Assembly: GCA_000727475.1 (NCBI GenBank)
Contig: KL647298.1
Coordinates: 3,059,254-3,123,253 of the forward strand
Source: Sarcocystis neurona
Taxonomy: Eukaryota > Apicomplexa > Conoidasida > Eucoccidiorida > Sarcocystidae
DNA: 64,000 nucleotides
Direction: 5' to 3'
Part shown: positions 21,601 to 33,600 of the stretch, in pieces
Position numbering within the stretch: position 1 is the first letter of the stretch
How the letters are laid out: every line of letters begins with the position of its first letter
Notes under the pieces: model-generated
What the model saw: only the letters and a program-made list of their open reading frames with translations
Told to the model about the DNA's origin: nothing
Databases searched by the model: none
Translations under genes and position numbers: made by a program

Positions 21601-24600
21601 GCAGGAGAAGAGGCGCTGCAACAGCTGCTGTTGGCCGCGGGGAGCAGCACTATTCGCTGCTTCTTCTCTGGTAGTGCTGTCGCAGCAGCAGCAGGAGGCG
21701 GGGGAAGAGAAGGAAGAGGAGGAAAAGGAGAAGGAGGAGCAGCAGCAAGTGATGGAAAAAGTCGAAACGCGGCGACAACACGGAGTCTGTTTGCCGTTGT
21801 TGAGCAGGCCGCGGCGAAGCTGCGGCAGCAGCAGCAGCAGCTTGCAGCAGCAGGAGCGACCTGCGGCAACAGCAGCAGCACCAGTGCGAGTGACAAACGA
21901 AAGGCGGACCTGGTCCTGCTAGCGCCACGCGGTGGCAAGCCGCAGCAGCAGCAAGACAGCAAAAGTAGCGGGGGGGTATTGCTGTCAGCAACAGCAGCAG
22001 GAGAAAGGAAAGAAGAAGAAGCAAAAGGAAAAGAACAAGAAGAAGAACGCTTGAAGCAGCAAGAGAGAGAAGCAGCTGTCTTAAACGTTGCATGCGCGGT
22101 CTTTTTTGGCGCCATTGCGGAGTCGCTAGACCCCGCAGATTTCCTCATCCGCAAGATTCTGCTGCAGCTGCTCAGCTGCCTCTACAGCAGCAGCGTCACT
22201 GCAGGCGACGTGCAGCTCGCCGTCTCTAGATCCCTCGCGCCGCTGGTGCGTCTCTGCGCGACGGCTGTCTCCTCAGCAGCACCACCCGCAGCAGCAGCAG
22301 CAGGGAGAGGAGGAGGAGAAAATGGCGAAGGCGGAAAAGAAGCACCAGCAGGTTCAGCAGCAGCAGCTCCGGGAAGAGGAGTGACAGAGAGAGGCAACCA
22401 AGGGAAGGCCGGGGAAGGAAGAAGCGAAGTGAACGGAGGACGGCAGGGAATGTCGCATGCAGATGACATGTTAGAAGATTTGTTGCAGGCGAGCAAGCCT
22501 CTCAGCTCGCCAGACTTTTGCGTCGCGCTTCTGCATGCGTCACTTGCAGCAGCGGCAACAGCAGCAGCGCCAGCAACGCGACGCGGCGCAGCCCAGGGTG
22601 TCGGCGCCGTCGTCAAGGGCCTGGGAGTCTCCGTGTTGAAACGCGAAGGCGTGATGCAGGAGCTGCGGTCGGTCTTAGAGAGCAAGGAGCATCAGCAGCA
22701 GGAGAAGAACAGGAAGAAAAAGCAGCAGCAAAAGAGAAGCAGCGGCGTCGCGTCGTCTGCTGCGACGCCCGGTGGCCCCGGCGCCACCCCCTCGGAGGCG
22801 GCCGCAACGGACAGCAGCAGCAGCAGCGCGGCACTCACAGCAGCAGCAGCAACGCCTGCAAGAATATACGCACAGCAGATCGTCGACGCACTGGTAGACA
22901 GCGGTTCGAGCCGAAGCAGCAGCAGCAGCAACTTTGCGGCAGTGACAACGGGAGAAGAGCAGAGCAGCACGTCGGCGGCGGTGCACGCAGCAGCAGAAGG
23001 AGCTCGCGGGCGTGAAGGAAGTTTGCTCTGCATTGCAGCTCTGTCGGCAAATCTAGGAAGATTGTTCGAGCCGTATATTTTGAGCTTGCTCGGTGTCCTG
23101 CTGGACGCGCTCTCAGATAGCGACGCGGGAGTTCGACGGGCAGCAGCAGCGGCGACGCAACAGCTGCTGCTGCAGCTGAGCGGCCACGCGGTAAAACTGC
23201 TGCTGCCGGTGCTGCTGCAGCAGCTGCAGGCGCCGTTATGGAAAACGCAGCTAGGAAGCATAGAGATGCTCGGCAACATGGCCGTGTGCGCCTCTCGTGC
23301 GATTGCATCGGCACTGCCACAGCTGCTGCCGACGTTGGTGGACGTGATGCGCAGCAGCTGCTACATTCAAGTAAGTCAGGCAGCCGCAGCCACCCTGGCA
23401 GCTATTGCGAGTACTATTCAAAACGCGGAGCTACGGCTGATGGCCGGGCAGTTGATCGATTGTCTGCAGCACCCTTCGCCGCAGAAGACGCAGGAGGTGC
23501 TGCTGCTGCTGCTGCAGACCCGCTTCTCGACGTCCCTTGACGCTGCCGCCTTGGGACTGCTCTGCTGCGTCGCGACACAGGGCCTGCAGGAGCGACAGCC
23601 TGCGGAAACGAAACACAAGGCGGCTGCGGTCGTCTGCTCCCTGCTGCGGCTCGCCACACGCGTTCAAGACTTCCTCCTCTTTCTCCCGCTGCTGCTGCCG
23701 CCCCTGCAGACTGCCCTCCTGGACCCCATTCCCCACGTCCGTGCTGCCGCAGCACGAACTCTCGGCGTCCTCGCGAAGGCCATGGTTCAGCAAAGCCGGC
23801 AGCAACGCGCCCTGCAGCAGCAGCAAGAGCAGCAGCAGCAACAGCAGCAACAGCAGCAGGACGGGAAAGAAGGTCGTGATATGTCGCGTGGTGCTGCATC
23901 TCGTGGAGGAGGACAGCAGACGGCGATTGTTCGCGCGTCAGGAGAGGACGTGGAGGGGGGAATATCGGCGGTCCTTTGCGAAGTGTTTGGGACAGGGGAA
24001 GAGGCAGGGGTAGTATCTCTGTTGACGTGGCTGTTTGATTTGCTGCGTCACGCAGAGTCGTCGGTGGAGCGAAGTGGGGCAGCGCACGGCGTGAGCGAGG
24101 TGCTGGCAGCAGTGGCTGGCAGCCCAGAGAGGCTGCAGCAGGTCATTCCGCTGCTGCTGCACGAGGCACAAAGGGCAGCAGCGCCAGCGCAGCACCGCGA
24201 AGGGTTCGTTGGCTTGTTCGTGTATCTCCCTTTCGCTATGAAGAAGCAGCTTCAAGACCACGTGCCGCAGATTTTGCCGGTGCTGCTGCGGGGCCTCGCA
24301 GACCCGGCAGAAGCGGTGCGCGACGTCTCGCTGCGAGCAGCAAACGCGTGCGTGTCGCAGTATGCGGCGACGCACACGGCGCTGCTGCTGCTGCCGCTCG
24401 AACAGGGGCTGTTCTCTCCAGACTGGCGCATTCGCCAGAGTGCCGTGACGTTGCTCGGGACGCTGCTGCAGCGCATCCTCAAGCCGCCGTCGGTGCAGGA
24501 ACAGCAGCAGATGCCGAAGAGAGGCCCGCAGCCGGAGAGGAAGGAGACGGCGTCAACAAGAGCATCGAGAAAGGCCGGGGAAGAAGAGGACGAGGAAGGC

Positions 24601-27600
24601 AGAGACGAAGAAGAAGAAGACGGGGAAAGGGAAGACAAGAAAGGAAGGGGAATGCCAGAGGAGAAGACGAGGGAGCGGCGGTTGGTGAACGGCTGCCGAC
24701 GAGACGAGGAGGAAGGAAGTGAAGAAGACGAAGAGACGTGTGCAGCAGAAGACGTGATGCGACTGGAAATTCTGTCGCTGGAGCGTCGGGCGTTTATTTT
24801 GTCGGCGCTGTACATCGTTCGCACAGACACAGCAGCAGCAGTGCGCCAGACAGCAGTCCAAATTTGGAAGAGTTTGGTCTCGAACAGTCCGAAAACTCTC
24901 AAGGAGCTGCTCCCCATCTTGACGAAGCGGCTGATCAACTTCCTCTCCACCGACCCTGCTGCTGCTGCGGCCTCTGCCGCTGCTGCTGTGAAAGGCAGAG
25001 CAGCAAGGAGAGGCCCGGCGGCGGCGCCACGAGCGGCAGCAGCAGCTCCCGGGCAGGACGCGCCCGCCCAGAGAGAAGAAGAAGATGAGGAAGGCGCTGC
25101 GGAAACCGCTGCTGCGGCGGCGCTTGCTGCTCAGGAGGCTGCTGCTGCGGCGGTGGAGAAACAGAAGCTGGCCACGCGCTGCATCGCGGCGCTCGTCCAC
25201 AAATTAGGAGACGCCGTCATCCCCAAGCTGCTGCCGTGGGTTGCTCAGGTGGGCAGAGCAGAGAAAAGAGCAGCAGCAGCAGCAAAGGGGGAGACGACGA
25301 GGTAGAGAGGGCAGGGACAAAGACGAGGAGATGAAGGGGGCTGCCGGTGAGGGAACAGAAAGGAGATCGAAGTGGAAGAGAATCGAGAAGAGACTGACAG
25401 TGACGGAGACAGAAAGGAACAGCAGAAGTGTCCAACTCTTCAAACGGAAAAAATTGGGGTGTCTATACCATGTATATTTGTGTGTATATGTATAGATATA
25501 TATATAGATAGATAGATATACATGCATGTGTTTGTATATATATCTATATACGGATAGACAGATATACATGTATATATATATAGAGAGAGATAGATATACA
25601 TGTGTGTATGTATATATATGGGTAGATAGATAAGTATACGTTTTCGTGTCTATAAATATATATAAATATATATATAGATAGATAGATGGATAGACATATA
25701 CATATATATATATATATATATATGTATAGGTAGATAGATAGCTATACACATATGTGTATATATAGACACATGTATATATATGGATAGATAGATAGATAAA
25801 TATATGTGTGTGTATGTACGTATACTTATGTATTGATAGAAATAGATAGATACACATATATGTATATACACATATATGTATATATATGAATAGATAGGTA
25901 GACAGAGATACACGTATATATATATGGATAAAGAGATAGGTATACATGTACGTGTATATATATATATATATGAAGATAGGTGGGGGTCAAGACAGATAGG
26001 TAAGAGATGGACCGAACTGAATAGAGATATACATCGATAGTAAGGTCAGTACAGATATAAAGAGAGGAGGAGACTTAGAAAACAGGTAGAGACACAAATG
26101 GGCATGCATGCAGATAAAAATATGGGCAAACGGAGACACACATCGATGGATTCCCGGGTAGAAAGGTTCATAGAGAAACAGCTACAGATACGTGGAGACG
26201 TATATAGAGGCATTGATACAAATAACCTCCCCGTCTCCTCTCTCCATGTATGATAACCTCCCCGTCTCTTCTCTCCATATATGATAACCTCCCCGTCTCT
26301 TCTCTCCATATATGATAACCTCCCCGTCTCTTCTCTCCATATATGATAACCTCCCCGTCTCCTCCCTCCATGTATGATAACCTCCCCGTCTCTTGTCTCC
26401 AAGTGTGGTCATTTTCCTGTCTCGTCTCCCTCTAGACAGGTGTAGGGGACACGGCGGTCCTGCGCGCCGGAGAAAAGAGGGTGGACAGGAAGAAAAAGAA
26501 GAAATTCCCGAGGCAGACAAAAAAGGAGAAGTTGGCTTTCATCGAGCGACCGTGGCAAAGCAAGACACACACACATATATACATACAGCGAGGAAAAGCT
26601 TATAGAGAGTTACTCACAGCTATCGAATGTATGTGTTTGTATATGTCATACATAGGTGTTTTATATATATATATATGTATATACGTGTATGTGTGTATAT
26701 GTTGTAGCTATGGGAACACCGAATATATGTGTATGTATACATCTCTCTCTGTAGATGTTACTGATATACACACATATACATATATAGAGGTAGTGATATA
26801 CATATATATGTATATATGTGTGTTTATAGGTGGGTACGCATATATGTGTTCCTGTAGTTTTTCTTTTGAAAGAAGTGGGGGGGTGGGGGCGTGTCTTGTC
26901 GGTGAGAGACAGAGAGAGAAAGACGAAAGAGCAGAACTGCTGCTGTTGCTGCTGCTGCTGCGCGAGGGTTGAGAGAGCCAGAAGGCCAGAGAGAAGGAAA
27001 AGAGACAGAAGAGAAAGCAGAATCCTTGCGGGGAAAGGTATGCTTGCGGGGGAAGGTATGCATGCGGGGGAAGGTATGCATGCGGGGGAAGGTGTGTAGT
27101 ACACGGGTGTGTATATATATGTGTATGAGGTAGAGAAGCCCTTCCACAAGAGAAAGGGGGGACCGGGAAAAGAGAGCGCAGCAGTGAAGAAGAAGAAGAA
27201 ACGGAGAAGATAGAGGGGACCACAAGACCAGGGAATTGACAGAAAGAAGTATCTTCCAAGAAATTGCCGAGAGCCAATGCATGCGGCCGTGAAGAAAGAG
27301 TTCGCATGGGCCTCTCTTGCATGTACATGCGGTGCATGCGTGCTTCTGTGCCACTTTCAAGTATATATATATATATATGTGTATACCTCTTCTTTCGTTG
27401 AGAGATACGCAAATATACAGGAGTCCTCTTTTTCTCTCTATCTTCTTCTACTTCTTCACACATATATATTTTTACGTAGAGCTTCACATGTCATTTGTAT
27501 GTATTATGTATATACGTGTACACACATATAAATGTATGTAGAAGTATGTTTATGTATGTGCATGCATATGTATGGGTATGCGTATGTGTATGTACGTACC

Positions 27601-30600
27601 TGTATGTCTCCGTGTCTCCGTCTCCGTGTCTCCGTGTCTCCGTCTCCGTGTCTCTTTGCATCCGCGTCTCCGTCTCCGTGTCTTGTGTGCCACACCTTTT
27701 CCGGTTTTCTTCTTCCGTCTCTGTGTTCTCCACCTATTCATCTCCGTCTTTTTTTGTTAGACACTTCCGGTCTCTTCTCCCTGCTGTCTTCGTGTCTCTC
27801 TGTTTCTCAGGAGACACACATATACACATATATACACTTATATGTATGTGCACGTGTACGTACACTTGTATATGTGTGGGGCGATGGAGACTTTTTTGTG
27901 TTGAACATTTCCTCTTTTTTGTTTCGGGGATGCAAACGCAGAGCCTGGAGAGCGAGGAGATGCCCCTGCGACGTGGCGCCTGCCTGGCGCTTGCAGAAGT
28001 CGTCGCCGCGGCCCCACGGGCGCTGCTGCAGCCGCGGCTCCCGTCGCTCTGCGCGTTGACCCTCGCGGCGTTGTCAACCGACGGAGATTTGCTGGTGCAG
28101 CAGGCAGCAGCACGCGCGATCGCGTCGTTGGTGCGCACGTGGGGGACCAATGAGATAGTTGCCGTGCTGCTGCCGCCGCTGCTGCAGCAGCTGCTGCTGC
28201 CTCCGGTCTTCACTGCAGCAGCAGCAGCAGCAGTGCTGCAGCACCCGGCGCGCAGGGCGCTTCTGCGGGGTCTCGAGCTTGTGCTGCAGCAGCAGACGCA
28301 GCCTGTGCTGCCGTTTGTTCTCTCGGCTGCTGCCGCCCCCGCTCCCGTGCTTGCTGCTGCTGCTGCCGCCTCTCCTCCTCTTCGTCGCCACCTGCTGTCT
28401 CACGATGCGACGCAGCCCGCCGGAGGAGCAGCACGCACGCGCCACAGCGGCAGCAGCAACACGTCGGTCCACCTCAGCAGCAGCTACATTGATGCTTCGC
28501 GTGTTCAGCTTATCTTCGCTGCTGCTGCTGTTGAGCCGCTTGACCGTCTCCAGAGAAACCTCGCGCGGATGTTTCATCTCCTCGTCGACGCCTGTGCCCA
28601 GCCTCGTGAGTGTCTACGTCCCACCATCAACAGCAGCAGCAGGAGCAGCAGCAGCAAGCCAGCGACACAGACAGCAGCAGCAGCAGAAGAGTAAGGAGGA
28701 AGCTGCAGCAGCAAGATGTGTGCCCGACAAGCAGCAAAGAAGAGATGACCAGCAGTCCAGAGTCGCAGCACCAACAGCAAAGTTCAGCAGCAGCACGTAC
28801 AGAGGAGAAAACGACCCACGCGGCGACAGCCATCACACCTCCTGCTGCCCCGTCGAGTTGTCGGCAAAGACGTGACACGCGTCTACCTCTTCCACTGCCA
28901 CATTGCGTCTCTTGATTTATATCAGATATTGTGTGTATACATGTATATGTGTGTGTATGTGTATATGAATGTAGATATGTATGTGTATACATGTATATAT
29001 GTAGGTAGCAGGGGCGGTCCACGTTTGTAGATACAAGTAGTCCTCTTTAAACTAATACATGTAATATACGTACACATATATATACGACAGGGGACACAGA
29101 TATATATATATATATATATATGAATCTGTGTGGTGGTGCACATGTGTAGTTTGCCGACGTCGTTCGTGCGTCAGTCTTGACCTGCTCTCTCTTTTACGAA
29201 TATTCTAGCACACGTATACATACGTACATATCTATCGATGAAGAAGGAAAAATATATATGTACATATAGTATTGAAGGAGCATGTATAGACATATATATA
29301 TATGTGTATGTAGGTGAAGGTGTGCATGTGTGTGTATATGAGAGGGTACTGCTGTTTTACGTAGGGGCGTCTGGATACGGCGGAGTGTTTAAAAGTGGCT
29401 CTTCCCTGTGACTTCGACGTCCCTGGTGCTGACCTGCTTCTGCTGCTGTCCTGCTGACCTTCACCTGCTGCTCTTCTCCTCCATCTGCTGCTCTCCTCCT
29501 GCATCTGCCGCTGCCGCTGCCCCGCTTCTGCTGCTGTCGTGCATCTGCTGCTGGTGCTGCTGCTTACGCGGCTGCTGTCCTCCGCTTGCTGCCATCCTGC
29601 TGCGTCTGCTGCTGCTGTCCTCCTCTTCCTGTTGTCGTCCTCTTCCTGCTGTCCTCCTGTCTCTGGTGCCGCTGTCTTCGTCCTGCATCTGTTGCTGTCC
29701 TCCTGCATCTGCTGTTGTCATCCTGCATCTGCTGCTGTTGCTGGTGCTGTCCTGCAGAGCTTCCGGAGAAAGCGGAGTTGCCGGTTCTTTGGCGGGAGGC
29801 CTTTTCTGCAGCGGTTCGAATAATGAAGCGCCTCGACGCGGACGGGATTGCAACTTTGCTCGGGATCATGGAAGCGCAGCTTGCTGCTGCTGCCCCGCTT
29901 TTTGTGGTCACGGCGCACTGCAGGCAACAGCTGCTCAACAAGTATGGCCGAGCGAGCGTCGTGAATAGCAGCAGCAGCAGAGTGGACTGCAGCAGAAGCA
30001 GCAACAGCAGCGGCAGCAACAGCAGCACCTCGACAACGATGACGAGACGAGAAGGAGGAAAAGGAGGGGGACGGCTGCATGTGGAGACGCCGGTGGAAGA
30101 GAAAATGTTTGTTGATATCCATGCGCTGCGGGCCCATCCTTCCTTTTCTGCGATTTTCGAAAGTGACAGGATGAACAGCAGGAGAAGACGCGTTATTGCA
30201 GAAATGCTGCTGCTCCTGATTTGCTGCCGAAGTGGCCAAAATGCCCTCCTGCCTTTCCTTCCGCAGCCGCTCTTGCAGCTGCTGCTACCTCTCGCGCTAG
30301 TCGACCCCTGCGAAGAAGTTCTTGCTGCTGCTGCTGCTGCCATCGCCGCGCTGCAGCTTCTGCTCAAAAAAGACGACCTGATGCCACTTATCCCCCACGT
30401 AAGGAAGCCCTTACGAGAAACACATGCAGCAGCAACAGCAGCAACCAGCAGTAGCAACAGCAGCAGCAGCAGCAAGAACGACAGCGACAGCAACAGCAGC
30501 AGCAACAGGAACAGCGACAGCAAGAGCGTCTCACATGCAGCGAGCAGTATGGTAACACCAGTACTTATGTGTAGGTATCTGCAGAGTATTTGCTGCCGAA

Positions 30601-33600
30601 GGATGTTTTTGTGCTGCTGTTGCTGTTGCTGGTGCTTGCGTATGTGTGCATGTGTGGGTGTATATGTCACTCTGCTGCCTTCTGCTGCTGGCGTTTCTTC
30701 GTTTCATATCGACACTCCTGCGGCTGTAGCGCACTCGCGGTTCTTTTTTGCTGCTCCTTCGTTTCTGCTGTTCCCCCCGTGCTGCTGTTGCTCCGCTCAT
30801 GCAGCTGCTGCTGGTCCCGTGCTGCTACGTACCCCGGACTTCGGTGGTGCAATGCTGCTGCGTTGCCGCCGGTCGTTTGTCGCTGCTTCCTGTCCTCTTC
30901 GCGTTGGCGCGCTGCGGTTTCCCGTCCTCTTCGTTTTCCTGCACTGCTTTGCTGCTGCAGCTGCTGCCGGTCTTGGGCAGCTTCTTACCGTTGATGTGCT
31001 GCTATTGCTGTGCTGCTGTTGCTGTGCTGCTGTTGCTGTGCTGCTGCTGTGTTCAGGTGCAGGCGTACATTTTAAAATATGTGGCAGATCCGCTGACGGG
31101 ACGGCCGGTGGGGGGGGACGTGCTGCTGCTGCCGGGTCTCTGCTACACGAAGAAAAATCCTCCTCCTTGCTGCTGCAGCAGCAGCTCTGAAGACTGCGAC
31201 GCCGCGGTTGCTGCTGCTGCTGCTGCTGCCTCTTCTCCTCCACCAATTCCTTCGTTCAGAGACGTGTTTCCTCTTCCTGCCGAGCTGCTTCCCGCGCAGC
31301 AGCAGCAGCAAGGGCTGCAGCAAGGGCAGCACCTGCCCTTCACTTTTGAAAGTCTCAGTCTTTTGTTTCAGCAGGCCATTGTGTACGGCCCGCCTGCGGG
31401 TCGCGAGGCTGCTGCACGGGGGCTGCAGCGCCTGGTGCTGCATGCGTCTGCTGCTGCTGTTGAGCCAATCTCGGTCAAACTTGCAGGTCCTCTCATTCGA
31501 ATTACGGGAGAAAGACTCCCAGGGCAAAGCAGGAAGAAAACTGCTGTTCTCTTTGCGCTACGGTAACGAAGGAAAATCACCTCTGCTGCTGCTTAGCCAC
31601 CACGTCGCGTTTCGCCTGTCAGCAGTTGGAGCTCCCTGTCTCTCCTGCTCTCATTATTTCACGAGACATGCCGCTGCTGATACGCTCATGCGTGACAGAC
31701 AGCGCGACTTCCTCCTGCTGCTGCTGCACGGATAGGGAAAGAGCAGTAGCTGCGGCCTGCTGCGCTGCTGATGCTGTCTGACTACTGTTGCCGAACGTGC
31801 TGCTGTCTTCCCCTCCACTTCACTGCTGCTGCTGCTGTTAGGCTGCTGCTGCCCCTGCTGCTGCACTTGTTGGCCTGCCTGCGCTGCCGCCGCGCCTCCT
31901 GTTATAGAACACTGCTGCTGCTGTCTCCACTGCTGCTGCTGTCGTCTCCACCTCTCCTGCTGCTGATACCACTGCTGCTGTTCTGTGGTGCTGCAGCCGA
32001 CGTCTTTCGCCTGCTGCTGCCGGGCCTGCACCGTTGCCGCTGCTGCTGCTATTCCTGCTGCTGCTGCGTGACGGTCTCCCTCGGTCGTGCTGTGGCGCAG
32101 TGATCCGTTCTCGTATATACCGCTGCCGCGTGTGCCGGGCATCAGACCCAGAGCCGCGTCCACGTTGCTGCTGCTGCTGTCCGAGCAACGTCTCTGTTGC
32201 TGACTGCGTTGTTGGGTGCAGCACGAAGAGAAATAGAGAAAAAGGGATAGAGAGAAGAAATAAGGAAGAAAGTGGACGCTGAAAAGTAGACACCGAGGAG
32301 ACAGAAAGATGTCTCTGCCGCTGGCGTATGTGTGCATGTTGGATACATAGGACGAGGCAATTGCAGCTGGCCTACCGTTACGCGGCTACCCTCTCTGCCC
32401 ACTGCTGCTGCTGCCGTTGCTGCTGCTGTTGCGGCGTATTTTGGTTGCAGCATCTGTTTGTATACGTGTGTGTGCGTGTGTACGCATATGTGTAGGTCTG
32501 TGTTGCTGCTGCTGCTACAGTCTCCCTGCCGCGAGAATGTTTGCATCTACGAAGACGTAAACACATATATATATATATATATGTATATATAGATATGAGC
32601 GGCATGTCACTCTTTGTGTATATAAGTAAGTCCCTACGTGGCGCATATATATATATATATATATGGATGTAGAGAGAGAGATAGAAAAGCACGTGCTGCG
32701 ACACTTTCGCTCTCCTCCAGAGGCTATTTTCTGTGTTGTTGCTGCTGCTGTTGCTGCTCCTGGTGGGGTCTGCGCAGGGCTCTGTTGGTGCGGGGCAGCA
32801 GAAGTTTGAAGCCGCTGCTGCCGCAGCTGCAGACGACGCTGCTGAAGTGCATCTTGGAGCCCCAGCCCACGGTGCGATATTATAGCAGCAAGTTGCTGCT
32901 GCCGGTTACTTCTCTCAATATCTTCTCCCGTGTCGAAAATCTCCTCGGCGAGCTCGTGCTGCTTCTTCAAAATGCTGTTAACACCGGCGCCGTGGAAATC
33001 CATCTCTCCCTGCTGCAGGTAAAGATCCTATTTTCCCATATATATATATATATATATATGTATGTGGACACGTGTATATATATATGTGTATATGTGTATA
33101 TTTCTATATATGTGTGCATTTTCTATATGCATTTATATGTGTATATATATACGTTATGTATATGTATATATATGTGTGTATTTGTCTATGGATGTATGGA
33201 CGTCAAGGGCTAGTAGGGGGAAGAGGAGAAAATCGGCAGATGGGTCGGTGTGCCTGTGGACAGCCACTATTACGTATCTCTTCCGTCCTGTTGCTGCCTT
33301 GCCACTCCTGCTGCTGCTGCGGCTGCTGCTTCCTGTTGGTGTGTGCTGCTGCTCCTGCTGTTGCTGCTCCTCCTGGTCTGCTGCTGCTCTTGCTGCTGCT
33401 GCTTCTTCTTCTTCCCGTTGGCTTGCTGCAGTAATGTTGCTGTTGCTGGGGCCTCGTAACTGCTGGTGCTGCAGCATAACGCTGAATTCGCGTGCGAAGT
33501 GAGAGTGGGCGGGTCTACGCGTGAACACGAAATTTTGGGGTGTACGTACACCCGGCCGAAGTGCAAGTTGGAATCTTCTTGATCTGCGCAGAGAGTCGAT

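Larger units (their letters stand above)
25249..27941 (+). other. GCN1 intron 6, TA/GATA-rich with minisatellites
   Basis: It starts GTGGGC followed by a short CAG run. It holds about 500 bp of TATATA/GATA repeats (25480-25980), the 31-bp and 18-bp minisatellites listed separately, and a TCCGTCTCCGTGTCTCC block (27606-27690). No exon is needed between exons 6 and 7, because the protein motifs are contiguous. Confidence 0.75.

Noticed and set aside
26222..26407. CRISPR-like regular repeat
   Set aside because: Units are contiguous with no unique spacers, and the context is a eukaryotic intron; it is a minisatellite.
30748..31056. Upstream extension of exon 9 in the same frame
   Set aside because: Cys/Leu-rich translation of intronic CTG repeats; a good acceptor (TGTGTTCAG) sits at 31056 and the GCN1 motifs begin after it.
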